From Haematococcus lacustris (lineage: Eukaryota > Chlorophyta > Chlorophyceae > Chlamydomonadales > Haematococcaceae): 64,000 bases of DNA. The stretch covers positions 5,474,703-5,538,702 of the forward strand of contig JASKMD010000020.1 of assembly GCA_030144725.1 (NCBI GenBank), written 5' to 3'. Below are positions 1 to 10,576 of the stretch, in pieces; positions within the stretch are counted from its first letter, which is position 1; each line of letters starts with the position of its first letter. The position numbers were made by a program, and so were the translations under genes. The notes beneath the pieces are model-generated. The model was not told the DNA's origin and did not search any database. It saw nothing but the letters and a program-made list of their open reading frames with translations.

Positions 1-494
1 AACATCAACGCACTGGGCCACAGCCTTGTGTGGAGGGCACGCCTAGCAGACCAGACAGCGTCAAGCAGCTAGATCCTCCTTCCACACAGGTGCAATGGGC
101 GTGAGACAAGGGCACATGACAGGGGCAGGAGAGGAGGCCTGTATGCAGTGAAGAGTATGATAATGTGCTTATATGGAGAGCACTGTGCTTTGCTGCAGCA
201 AGTGACGCCACTAATGGCATGCACGAGATGCACAATAGCTGCCACCATGCATAGGCTAGCCAAGTGTGTATGCCTTCCTGCACCAGTGTCCATGCATAGC
301 AAGCCAGAGCAGCCAAGTGAGTGCATGACAGGGTTGCCTCCTTCCAGTGCTGTACTAGGTGAGCATGCCAGCCCTCAGGCGCGCCGGGGTGCAGGCTCCA
401 AACCCAGGGTCCAAACCCAGCGCAGGGTCCAAACCCAGGGCTCACACCTGGCTGCCGGCCACAGGGCTGTGTTGGTTGGTTGATTGGTTGCTGC
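1..494. other. left edge, no gene recognised
   Basis: I see no convincing exon in this stretch. It lies just downstream of the stop codon at 495 of the minus-strand gene, so it may hold that gene's 3' UTR and polyadenylation site. A short direct repetition of a 'ggtccaaaccca'-type motif occurs around 405-440. The open frames here lack splice context and read as chance GC-rich frames. Confidence 0.4.
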
Positions 495-3010
495 CTACAA
501 GCGTGTGGACAGATCCAGGGTGATGGAGATGCCGGACTCAGGCACTGGCAGCTTGGCGTTGTACATGCGCATCACCGCTCTCTGCGCTTGGTTGTACTTT
601 TCTGCAAAATGCGCCAGCGTGCTGCGAATGCGCTGCAGCTCAGCTGCCACCTCTTCAGACACAGAGCCACAGCCAGTAGTGCTCTCCCCATACCCTGACG
701 CCAATGCAGCACCAGGCTTACGTGGAGGGCTCAGCCAGGGGCTGGCCTGCTGCTGCTGCTGTGACTGCTGTGACTGCTGTGACTGCTGTTGCTGCTGTGA
801 CTGCTGTGACTGCTGTTGCTGCTGTGACTGCTGTGACTGTTGCTGCTGTGACTGCTGAGTACTAGGCTGCCAGCCGGGCACTGCCTGCAGGGCCTGTCCT
901 AACCCCTGGCTGCCCCGTTGCCCTGGGCCAGGGGGTCCAACAGCAGGGCTAGCATCTGGTCCCTGCCCCTGACCACCAGCAGCAGCCAGCAGGCGTTGGC
1001 TGGCAGCCACTCCAGGGAGGCAAGGGGCATGGCCCATGGCACCCTCAGCCTTCCCCCAGGCCGCCCCGCCGCGCTGACCCCCGCTCACTGGCCTGTGAGC
1101 AGGGAGGCGGCCTGCCAAGCCAGGGGTGCGGCCATCCCCTGGCAGGGCGTCAGGCAGGCTGCAGCCAGGCAGGACCAGGGCTGCAGGGGGAGGTGGAGTC
1201 AGTGTAAATGGGGACAGGGTGGGTGCTGGAGGAGCCAGGTGGCAGTCCTGCCCACTGCCTTGAGGTGGCAAATGGCTGGGCAGGGGCGGGGGCAAGGGGG
1301 GCTCTTGAATGCAGGGGGAGGTGGCACGGCGGGAGGTGCTGGTGCTCAGGGCTCCGTGCTGCTGCAGCTGGTCTGCTATGGCGGCAATGTCAGTGTTAGA
1401 GTGCACGTCTATTGCATTGGGGTGCAGGGTCCAGGCGGTCAGGTCACTGGAGGAGGGTCCAGTGCAGGCCTCAGGGCTGTGCTGGCTGTTGCCATGCTGC
1501 GCTGCGTGGGTCGGGCGGCCTGCAGCAGCTGCTGCATCAGCGCCAGAGCTGTGAGAAGCTGACATGGAGGTGGAGTGTGGGGGGCTGGGCCCAAGGTGGG
1601 TACCTGCAGGCAGGGCAGGGCAGGGCAGGCAGCTGGCAGGAGCAGGGCAGCGAAGGCTGCTATCGCTGTCATCCCAGTGTCTTGCGCACCGCAACGCAGC
1701 AGACACCCCTGCACCACACTTCCCTCTTCACCACTGATATCCCACCCCCAGGGGCGGCAGCACAGCCCACCCCTCCCTGCCTCTCAGCCTGTTCAGTACA
1801 GCGCAGTGCCACTCCCATCAATGCCAGTGCTTGGGCTGTGCTGGCGGTGCTGGCCAGTCTAAGAATCATTGCTGCGAGGGTGGTCAGGCACCGGGACTAG
1901 CCCCCAGTGGCACCAGCCATGAGGCTCCCTACATCAAACCCCTGCACAGACATTGTCTGGCAGCTATAGTTTGTACTTGCGGATCCTGTACTGTTGCGAC
2001 GGCTGACATGCAGCAGCTGTACTGTTGCGACGTCTGACATGCAGCAGGTGTGAGTGTCCAGCTGCTACAATACGCCTGGTGGCCAGCAGGCAGCATGCCT
2101 AGGAGGCATGGCACTGGACATACAGGTGGGCTGCAGGCGCTAGGGAACAGGGCACATGGACCCCTGAGACCTTTGGGCGCCACATCAAGTGCCACATGGC
2201 AATGTCCATTGTTCCCTGACCACCGTTTTCCTACCTTGTGGCAGGTCTGCACGTGGAAGTTCTGCTGACCAGGCACATGACTGGCAATGCACAAGGCCAC
2301 ACACAGGCTTGTGCACCTGAGCACATGTCTACCTATACAAGCTGGCGTGCCAGGTGTGCTACCCCCATGGCCCCAGTGGCACAGCATGGCAGCTGGGACA
2401 CAGAGGACAGCACCCAGCTGAGGAAGGTGGATGCAGGCCAGCATGGCACAAGGCGCAGGCAGCAGGCCCAGCTGACCCACCTGCAGACAGGGCTGAGTGG
2501 GAGTGGGAAGCACACGCCTGGCTCATCTTGCTGTCCGACCTGCAGCCGCCGCCAGCCGCTGGTTCAGCAGCACTGCAGGGAGCTGTCTTGGCCTGCTTGG
2601 CAGGTGTGGTTTGGCTGGTGGGTGCTGGGATGCTGCAGTGAGCGCTGCCTGCCAGGGCGGGTGGAGCAGGGGAGGGTGGTGCTGCCGCCGCTGCTGCCGC
2701 CGCTGCTGCCTCCTCCCTGGCCATCTCTCGGAGTATGATGGCGTTCAGGTCTGCTCTGTTCATGAGCTGCTGCTGGTCTGCCAGGTGAGCGCGAGTGGCA
2801 AACATGGCCAAGTGGGATTGGAAATCCCTGGCGTGTTGCTCCCGGTCAATGTAGGTAGCTGCCTGGAAGACGATGTAGTGGCTGAACAGCAGCAGCTCGT
2901 CGAGCATGTGTGCCTTGGCCATGGGCAAGGCCTGCTGTGCCTGGCTGCTGGCTGCCGGTTGCTGCTGCAGGCCAGTCTGCCGGCTGTCGGCCAGGTGCTC
3001 ACACTGCGGG
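495..3010 (-). CDS. probable 3' exons of the prohead-protease gene (helical and Q-rich tail), or a separate gene
   Basis: Two stretches look coding on the minus strand downstream of the protease exons. One (about 2710-2960) encodes a charged, helical segment beginning near HMLDELLLFSHYIVFQ and running into REMAREEAAAA with an alanine tract. The other ends at the stop codon at 495: a proline-rich region, a glutamine tract written as CTG/CTGTGA repeats at about 750-856, then a helical end (EEVAAELQRIRSTLAHF) and the terminal LDLSTRL. Order, strand and spacing fit C-terminal exons of the protease gene. Phage and herpesvirus capsid proteases are often made with, or next to, a helical scaffolding protein, so a scaffold-like tail is a reasonable guess, but nothing here is a family match. 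A separate low-complexity host gene is equally possible. The junction between 3010 and 3638 is not resolved. Confidence 0.35.
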
Positions 3011-3637
3011 CTGCAAGCAGGGGGGCCTGTCACTGTGTGGGTGAGGTTGGCTTTGGTGGACGCAGCGGAGGCCAGGAAGGACAGCCCCACCTGCACCAGG
3101 CAGCAGGTCAGCAGTCAAGGCCACAGCACTAGCTGCATGGCAGGGCAGCTGGGCTTCAGCAGGAGGGGTGCACAGGAAGCAAGGCTGCTGCACCCTACAG
3201 CTGATAGCTGTGGCTCTGTGTGCTGCGCAGAGGAGCAGCTAGTTCTGCAGCGTAAGGTGTGAGGGGCAGTTGAGGGAGCTGCGGCTGCCACAGCTGGCAG
3301 CGGGTCAGCCATCAGGCACCTGACCTAGGGCTCAGGCTCAGGGCATTGGGTTGGACTTAGCTGTGAAGGTCAGCCTGGGAGAGCTGGGTCAGCTGCTGCC
3401 AGTAGCTGGGGATGGGGGCTGAACCCCAGGCTTTGCAACGGAGCAAGGGGGAGGAGGTGAGGAGAGGGGTTGGCTACCGCTGGTGCTGATGCCTGGGGCT
3501 GCACCAAGCCCAACCTCAGTGTGACTCCACCTGACCATTCCACAGCTATGCTGTCATCAGCTAGCCTGAGTAGCAGCTGGCCCAAGCAGCATATGCAAGG
3601 TGGAATCAGAGTGCAGCTAGTCTGTTCTGCCTCACAC

Positions 3638-4650
3638 CTTTGTTTGCAGCTCGTTCACCCTCATCACCAGTGTTGGCAGGTCTGGTAAGCGTGGGATGCT
3701 GCGCATGCTGACGACCCCGTGCCCTAGGTGGGCTATCTGGGTGCACTTGGATTGATCAGGCACGCGCTGGCGGTAGGCACATTTGATAGGAACAAGGTAT
3801 GCCCCCTTGGTGGAGGGCTCTGTCACAAAGTCGAATGTGATGAGCTCAAAGTCCTCGTCCACAAAGACACACTTGGCCTTTGGGTCGGTGCGCAGCGATG
3901 CCCAACCCCTGGATGATACTCCTAGCTTGATGCCCTGCATGCGACAACGCACATTTTCCTATATGGTGTCGTCCGTAACCTTGGACAAGAGCTGTGGAGG
4001 GGAGCGCATGTAACACCTGAGAGTACAGCTCTCGCAAGAGCAGGCCAGAAGGTGTGGACAAAACTTCAATGGACCCCCAGAGCTGGTCGCCTTTCCATTG
4101 CACTTCAAGCACCTGCACATGAAGAGCCATTGTAGGCTTATCAAGCTTCTGCACAGTACTCTGTGGGCTAGGGACTAACTAGCCACCCACCTGGTGACTG
4201 ATGTTGGGCAGGTTCAAGCACTTGAAGTAACGTGATGCGTAGTTGGGATGGTCCAGCTCGCCCAGTGCTGTGCCCTTGGAAATGTGAGCAAACTCGTACT
4301 TAGTGACCTCCCGCTTCAGAATCCAGCGAGGATAGACCCGCTTGTTGTTGTTTTTTGTGTCCGCCCGGGCAAAGATGCCTGCACCCCCAAAAGAAAAAGG
4401 TCGTGGCTGATGAAGCCTCCCATAAGATAGCATAGCGCAGTACGCACCGTGCACAATCAAGCGACCGTTGTTAACAGCGACGGACTTGTCGTAAAGGGCC
4501 TTGAGCTGCAGGAGCGAAGCGGAAGGATGTGAATAAACCAGCGATGGGCGCTGGACATGCTCGCCTCAAGACTACCTCTTCTCGCCCAAGCTCTGTGTGG
4601 TAGGGTGGCACGAGCTGCCCTCCGCAACCTCCGAAACAGGCTCCTAGCAT
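3638..4650 (-). CDS. phage T4 gp21-like prohead core protease domain (capsid maturation protease), five exons
   Basis: Predicted exons on the minus strand are 4650-4576, 4505-4448, 4378-4191, 4148-4017 and 3958-3638; each has GT/AG borders and together they keep one frame for 258 codons from the ATG at 4650. The product follows the Peptidase_S77 (T4 gp21) pattern in order: GIFARADTKNNNKRVYP (residues 45-61; the family has a 'NxNGRxYP' box), GELDHP (84-89), LNLPNISH (99-106), VQWKGDQLWGSIEVLSTPSG in exon 4, GVSSRG (164-169), then VDEDFELITFDFVTEPS. By family analogy His106 and a serine of GVSSRG would be catalytic. Such proteases cut scaffold and capsid precursors inside a prohead. The last exon ends with a GT donor after NELQTK, so the protein continues. 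No frameshift or stop is seen in these exons. Introns are short (about 69, 68, 42 and 58 nt), shorter than those of the host genes here. Origin from an endogenous HK97-type virus is inferred. Confidence 0.8.
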
Positions 4651-5235
4651 CCTTGGAGCCCAGCTCCCTGGCTAATACATGTTTCTGTGGCAGCCTCTCG
4701 CATTAACCACGCCTGTGCAGCCTCAGGCAGCGACAGGCCCCCTTTCCTGCATCAAGCAACGCAACTTCGACGAGCATGCACTGGCTCGCATGCACATGAA
4801 GTCACAAATGTTATAAACAGTCCACTTGCCATGCCCTTCGATGTTTCGGCTGCCTGCTCACCGCTCAAGTCCATAGTTATTGACATGAGATTATTAGAAA
4901 GCATAAATGGCCGATACGAAAGCACTTGGCTATGTATAAGGTGACCCGACCATGTACACTGATTTTGCAAATCAGGTGCTTTAAGACGAGACTGAAGCTG
5001 AACTTTATGAGTTGCTGGAGAAGGTGAGCGTGGTTTGGGAGGTCCGCATGGTCTAGGAGTATCGGGGTAGAGCCCGGGCACCACGGGATTGATCCCATGC
5101 CCTTCCCCTGTCATGTTCTAGACCGCTCCATCCCTGCCTGCCCATCCCCGCCGTGCTCTGTGCCCTGCGCTCTTTCGCCCACCGAGGTCACCGCCACAGT
5201 CCGCTGTAGTCTTCCATTGCTGCCCACATTGCGAC
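4651..5235. promoter_or_regulatory. divergent intergenic region between the protease gene and the plus-strand gene
   Basis: The two start codons (4650 minus, 5236 plus) face away from each other across 585 bp, so this interval probably holds both promoters. I can point to no definite TATA box. It is more AT-rich around 4790-5000 than its neighbours. At about 5036-5100 there is a stretch weakly resembling a tRNA-derived sequence (a 'tggtctagg' box-A-like motif and 'gggattgatcc' box-B-like motif); it does not fold into a full tRNA by eye. Confidence 0.4.
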
Positions 5236-7131
5236 ATGGCTACCGAAGCGCAGCGCATCACCATCGTCCCTCGGCTGCAGGTGCGCTTGAGACGCGGCAG
5301 TGTCCAATGGGCGCTTTGACGAGCGTTCCTTGTTTTGCGTGCGCTGCAGGTCATCTCTTGGAGCTTGTACTGGAAAGAGGCTATGAGCATTGACACCCAG
5401 TGCTTAGACCCATTGGAGCTTGAAGTAGGCCACGAAGTCACACGCGAAGCAGTGCTGGAGGCCGCGTGCAAGGCATTGAGCTGGCAGCCGGAACAGCAGC
5501 TCCATAGGCTGGAGCACTTCACAGAGCCCTGGTCGAGGGTCATCTACAAGTGCGTGAGCAGAAGCAGAAGCAATGCCACGGCGACTGCCCACAACACAGA
5601 AGGCCAGGGAGCAGCGATGTCTTGTGGCAAGGGGCTTGAGCATTGCGAGCTAGAGTACAGCCCAAATTAGAGCCACTTGCCCTTCCCACCTACCCACATC
5701 CGACACACAGGCAATGCCAGCAGGGAGCCTGGCCATGCATGTCAGCAGTGCCCAAGGCAACGAAACATGTCAGCAGACAATGCTTCAGTAGACTGGCCAG
5801 GCACACATGCACAACTGGCTAACAGCATCAGGGTCACCCTCACCTGCACCTCACAGCATCAGAGTCTTACCCTCACCTGCCCTTGAACTGCATGGCAAAA
5901 GTGTTGAAAGCCTGAAAGGAAGGGTGGCCAAGCTGCCCGGTGGCTGTGAGCATTGTGCTGTGAGCAGCAGCAGCAGCAGCAGCACAGCACTAGGCCCCCC
6001 TCACTTCACTGAAACCACGCAGAGGCAGGTGGAGCTGCAGGAACATGAAACATGAGGAATGTCTGGAGCAGGTTGGTGGGGCAGGGACTAGCCAGGAGGG
6101 TTGGATGGGCGGGGGTCTGCTTGTAGGCTGCATGGTTCAAGCATGGGGACGGCTTGGGCTCACACCACCTGGCCCCACATCTGTTGGACAGGCAGCCCTC
6201 AACAATGGGCGGGGGTCTGCTTGTAGTGTGTCAGCTTGCTGCAAGGCCACAGCAGGCAAGGTCACAAGAGGGGCTCAGGGGAGGTACGGGAGGCACCCGG
6301 GGGGCCAGCAGCGAGGGCTGGGGTGGTGGTGGAGTGTGATGAGTGCACTCCCTGCCACATGAGTGCACATGCACCCTTTGCTCACAGCACCCAGGCCCCT
6401 CACCTTGCCGCATCAAACCGCCACAGCAACGCGGAGAGCTGCCAGCAGTGCCCTGTTTTGTGCTGGTGGCGCTGTTGCACAGCAGCAGCAGGAGACCAGG
6501 TAGTGGGCAGGTGCTGGTCCTGCAGCAGGTCAGCGGCTGGGTGTGCTGCGCTGCAGGGGCCGGGAGGTCATGCCTGGCAGCTCCGTCCCTGAAGAGGCCT
6601 TGGCTCCAGGCAGCCGGCTGGTGGTCGTGCGCAAAGTGCTGAAGGCTGATGGTGAGGCAGCTAGGCGAGGCTGCAGTCCACGTCCTGTTGACACCAACCC
6701 CTCTGCCTGCTGCTGAGTTTGCAGCTGCCTGTGCCTGCTGCTGCAGCTTCCCGCCCTGGGCCTGCTGCTGCGCTTTGCAGCCAGCATGCTGTTGCTGCAG
6801 CTTGCAGCCCTGTGTCTGCAACAGCCCTGGCTCGCTGCCATGCAGACTGGCAGGCAGACTGGGGTACTCATGCGCAGTCGCTCCATTATGCACATTGCAA
6901 CACATGCCCGGTCCCAGAGCAGGTCACCTGCTGCTGCTGCTGCTGCCGCTGCTGCTGATGATGTTGATGTCTTCAAGATGCCTAAACTGCAGGCTGCCCT
7001 GAGGCTATGGAGAGGGCTATGGGGCTGTGGCCACCGTCACGTCATAACCCATGCATGTGCATGCATTTTGGCCTGCAGGGTGGCGCCTGGCAATGCCTGA
7101 CGACGTGCTGTCCTCTGACGATGAAATGTAA
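5236..7131 (+). CDS. unrecognised intron-containing gene, divergent from the prohead-protease gene
   Basis: Exon 1 (5236-5280) starts MATEAQRITI and joins in phase 0, across a 69-nt intron, to exon 2 (from 5350) reading VISWSLYWKEAMSI and later EVTREAVLEAACKALSWQ. A good donor (gtgcgtgag) lies at 5550; if it is not used the frame ends at 5670. Further plausible exons are 6556-6650 (reading GSSVPEEALAPGSRLVVVRK, with AG and gtgagg borders), one around 6930-7020 (MPKLQAALRLWRG) and a last exon 7079-7131 ending in the acidic tail MPDDVLSSDDEM and TAA. I recognise no family. The very short first intron resembles those of the adjacent protease gene, which hints at shared ancestry, but this is inference. 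Exons 3 onwards are uncertain and could belong to a second gene. Confidence 0.45.
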
Positions 7132-8049
7132 CCGCCCAGGACGGTGACCCAGGCAGTACAGCGGCAGTACAAGACACGGCGGCAAGGCGCTGGGCCATCA
7201 AGGCATGGGTTCACGCCCGGCTGTGGTGCTAAGTGCACTCACACATCCTCATGTTTTAAATCATAACTCAGTACACTGATGGAGGATGCCGGTCGTGAAA
7301 CTCGTAATGATTGCTGTAAGCCCATGCGAGACTCCTGTGATTCAGCGCAAGGCATCGCAGTCCTAACCCGCGCGCTGCCCCATGTGCGGGTGCGGGTGCC
7401 GGAGTGCTAACATGCGATCGTGCTGTTTACATGCTGCCCCAGCCAGTGAGGGGACACAGCAGCAGCAGCAGCAGCATCAGGACCTCCAGACTGGACCCCG
7501 GTGTGGCTGAGAGGGCAGAGGGGGCTGAGAGGGTCTAGAGGCGCTGGGGTCATGCAGCAAGGGTCACATTGCATGCAGTGCGTGCGGCCAGGAATGCCTG
7601 GCTGCTGGGACCTTGCAGGGGTATGAGGTGGGGGCTGGGACGGGGTCCGCCTGCCACTTGCCCTGCAGTTGGCCCCAATGCTGCCAGAGTGGGTGGTGGC
7701 GGTGACGGTGACTGTGTGCCTCCAGCAGGCATTGTGTCAGGGGGTCAGGGGAGGCCAGCTGCTGCCAGGACGGCTGTTGGCGGGGATGTGGCCTTTGTCC
7801 CTGAATGAATGGGCCCTGTCGGCCTGCCTGCCTGCCTGCCTCAACACCTGCCTGGCCTGGGGCTGGCTTCTTGCATCCCTGCATGAACTTGAGCAGCTGC
7901 GGCTGCTGCTCAGCTAAGGTTGCTGGTGAGGGTGCAGGTTTAGGAATGGAACCACTGGTCTGGTGCACTGGCCGGGCAGTTGTCATGGGGTCAGGGGAGG
8001 AGGAGTAGTTGGATCCAGCGAGGGGGACATCATTGTACTCCCTGGCTCT
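7132..8049. other. intergenic, no gene recognised
   Basis: Nothing convincing is coded here. A short CAG tract lies near 7459-7474. Open frames on both strands between 7560 and 8000 are proline/alanine-rich and have no domain match or clear splice pattern. Confidence 0.4.
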
Positions 8050-8062
8050 GTGTTTGCACTTG
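8050..8062. repeat. target-site duplication, LINE 3' side
   Basis: The 13 bases GTGTTTGCACTTG are repeated exactly at 9885-9897, on the other side of the LINE. They abut the (CAT)n tail of the element. Confidence 0.9.
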
Positions 8063-9884
8063 ATGATGATGATGTGGCTTACACCGCTTAAGCCGTCAGC
8101 CGTTAGGCTGCTAGGCCGCCCTCCCCCTCTAGGGGTTCGGGACTTTCTGTAACGCATTTCATAGCAAGGTGCACAAACAAAGGTGCACATGGGCTCAACA
8201 TGAAGTCATGCAAGTTCTCATTATTGTTCTGTAAAGTCATGGCAAACTCCGGCTGCTCCCTGATGGAACTCGTGGCAGTGCACTCAAAGATGAAATGCAT
8301 GGCGTCATCCACTACCCCCTCTGTGCATCTGGTGCATGTGCGATCAATGAAAGTTACCCCCTCAAACCGAGCCTTCTCCACCCCCAGACCGCTGTTGCCT
8401 AACCTGAACCTAGTCAAGCTCGTGCGAACTTCTGTAGAGAGCTGTCTGTTCAGTAGGTGTGGTGCCATGTGATTGATGCCAATGCCGTCCCCATGCTTGA
8501 ACCATGCAGCATACGAGCATCTCTCCCGATGCACCGTCTCAGGCAGTCTAGGGTCTCCCTCAAACCCAACCCAACGCCTCCCCCACCTCTCGAGCCACTT
8601 GACTTCCATAGCCTTGGTGCCTAGGACCATGTCCGGGCTCAGGGTAAACTCATCCCCCATCAGCTCTCTGGCGGCCAGCTGGAACTGAGCACTCCAGCTG
8701 GCCTGGCAACTCCTCCCTAATTCCACATCTGCCTTAATGACCCTCATTAACAGGTCAATGTGGGATAGTTTGGCAGTGTTCCAGAACTTGCATGCAGCCC
8801 TAAACCAGTAAAGCTGGAGGGGCAGCTGCCCCAACTCATGCAGCACCATCAGCCCTGACACTGAGCTACGAACCCTGGCAGCAAACCTGAGAAAGCTGAG
8901 CATGCGTGTTTGCACTGGGTTAGAGAGTTGCACACCATGCCCAAGGAAAGCAGTGCCCCAAACCTGGCTGCCATACAGCCATAAGGGGAGCACGAACGCT
9001 CTGATGAGGTGACACAGGGCAAAAGGATCATGCAGCACCCCATACTCTCTAGCACGGTTGCATGCTTGGCGCATGGCGAGGAACATGCCAGCCCTCATAT
9101 GAGTGGCAGCAAAAGCAGGGGTGGCGCTGGGATTAAAATGCATGCCTAAGTACTTGAACTCTCTCACCACAGGCAGGATCTCATGCTTGTACCCAATGCA
9201 AGGTGCTGCAGTTTGTGAGTTGCCATTGAAAACCATCACCTTTGACTTGCCCACATTGACTGTAAGGTGTTTCCTGTCTGCAAAGCCTTGTAGCTGGCAG
9301 ACCAGCCGCTGCAGCCCGTGGGGCGAGGTGCTCACCAGGGTCAGGTCATCAGCATACATGAAGTGGGTAACAGGTGTGCCTTGCACCCTCACAGCATCAA
9401 CAGGGCCTAGGAACTCCTTACTAATGTCGTGAACATAGAGAGCAAACAGGAGTGGGCTGATGGGGCAGCCTTGCTTGACACCTTGGTCAGGAGTCACAGG
9501 GGGGGTGCGGTGGGGGCCATCTATCAGCACATAGTTGTCATCCCTATACAGACCCTCCAGGCAGGCAAGCAAGGGCTGTGGCAGCTTGATCCCAACCCGC
9601 AAGTGCTCCCACAATTGTTGTCGAGGTATGTGGTCATAGGCCTGTTTGAAGTCAATGAAGGGAGTGAAAAGCTTGCGGTGCTTGGCATCTGCGCTAGCCT
9701 TTTGAGCGTGGACAAGATGGCGCAGAATGAACATGGGTTGCATGGTGCTGCGTCCCGGGATGAACCCAAACTGCTCAGCTGGCAGCACTTTGTGTGTCAT
9801 GCACCAGGCAGTCAGCACGTGCCGCAAGACGTTAGCATACAGGCGGTACAACACACTACTCACAGCAAGCATTCTGTACTATGC
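8063..9884 (-). mobile_element. 5'-truncated LINE (non-LTR retrotransposon)
   Basis: The 1822-bp insertion lies between perfect 13-bp direct repeats. On the minus strand it ends with a short 3' UTR and a (CAT)4 tail, as expected after target-primed reverse transcription. The 5' end begins inside the reverse transcriptase gene, close to where LINE proteins usually carry an NYR motif, so the endonuclease and upstream domains are missing. The reading frame is intact over 589 codons and both flanks are identical, so the insertion looks recent. Confidence 0.92.
8103..9872 (-). CDS. LINE reverse transcriptase, N-terminally truncated
   Basis: The 589-residue product carries the ordered RVT_1 motifs of non-LTR retrotransposons: FGFIPGRST (about residue 35), FIDFKQAYDHIP (about 69), GVKQGCPISPLLFALY (about 132) and the catalytic FMYADDL (about 170). 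The C-terminal part has a Cys-rich knuckle (CTRC, then HFIFEC) of the zf-RVT type. The enzyme would copy element RNA into DNA at a nicked target. The first Met is simply the first ATG after the truncation; upstream in frame there is a TAG made by the junction. Without an endonuclease domain or promoter it cannot be an autonomous element. The clade (L1-like or RTE-like) cannot be settled by eye. Confidence 0.93.
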   Translation of the reverse strand: MLAVSSVLYRLYANVLRHVLTAWCMTHKVLPAEQFGFIPGRSTMQPMFILRHLVHAQKASADAKHRKLFTPFIDFKQAYDHIPRQQLWEHLRVGIKLPQPLLACLEGLYRDDNYVLIDGPHRTPPVTPDQGVKQGCPISPLLFALYVHDISKEFLGPVDAVRVQGTPVTHFMYADDLTLVSTSPHGLQRLVCQLQGFADRKHLTVNVGKSKVMVFNGNSQTAAPCIGYKHEILPVVREFKYLGMHFNPSATPAFAATHMRAGMFLAMRQACNRAREYGVLHDPFALCHLIRAFVLPLWLYGSQVWGTAFLGHGVQLSNPVQTRMLSFLRFAARVRSSVSGLMVLHELGQLPLQLYWFRAACKFWNTAKLSHIDLLMRVIKADVELGRSCQASWSAQFQLAARELMGDEFTLSPDMVLGTKAMEVKWLERWGRRWVGFEGDPRLPETVHRERCSYAAWFKHGDGIGINHMAPHLLNRQLSTEVRTSLTRFRLGNSGLGVEKARFEGVTFIDRTCTRCTEGVVDDAMHFIFECTATSSIREQPEFAMTLQNNNENLHDFMLSPCAPLFVHLAMKCVTESPEPLEGEGGLAA

Positions 9885-9897
9885 GTGTTTGCACTTG
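9885..9897. repeat. target-site duplication, LINE 5' side
   Basis: This is the second copy of the 13-bp repeat GTGTTTGCACTTG (first at 8050-8062), immediately before the truncated 5' end of the LINE on the minus strand. Confidence 0.9.
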
Positions 9898-10050
9898 GCC
9901 CAACAAGCCGCAGCTGCAGGTTGAGTCAGCGCATTGCATTGTGTCCAGGCTGGTTCGGCGATCCTTGCATTAGTGGGCTGTGTGTTTAATAGTAGGCTTC
10001 GTTCACCCAGTAACGCACACGACAAGTGACTTGACATGACGATGCGATAG

Positions 10051-10058
10051 GTTGCATG
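10051..10058. repeat. 8-bp target-site duplication, left side of hAT element
   Basis: The octamer GTTGCATG is repeated exactly at 13359-13366. Eight-base duplications are the hallmark of hAT-superfamily insertion. Confidence 0.9.
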
Positions 10059-10576
10059 CAGGGCTGTGCAAGACGAAAAGACGAGACCGTAGACGAAAGA
10101 CGGATGTCTTTTCGTCTGCAGACGACAACCGAACCGTCTGCTCCTTTTTCGGCTGCATACGACCAACATTTGTCACTTGCTAAGCTCCTTCTATTCCTCC
10201 TATGTATATCTTTATAAACTTGCTGCTGCTTTCATGATGCTGCGAAGGCTATCCTCCACTTCACATTTGATGCATGAGGTCAGATCTGGCCTAATATTGA
10301 TAAGCCTGAGCTCGAGCAAATCTTGCAGCCCACGAGCTCCATGGCGATATCTCAACAACAGCACGTAGCCGGTACCGTCTCCACCTGAGATTGGTGATAA
10401 CAACAATTCATGGTCATGTGTGTCTCCATGCAGTCTCCATGCAGTCTCTCCAAGTCTCCATGCAGAGCTGCCATTAAACAATTTGCAACAAACAAATGCT
10501 TCAAGGATGGTGCAAGACACATGGTACAAGACACATGGTTATACAACATGCGCTTACCTTAGTGCTTCCACGGGCG

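Noticed and set aside
5036..5100. Possible tRNA gene
   Set aside because: Box-A- and box-B-like words are present, but I cannot fold acceptor, D, anticodon and T stems; at best a decayed SINE head.
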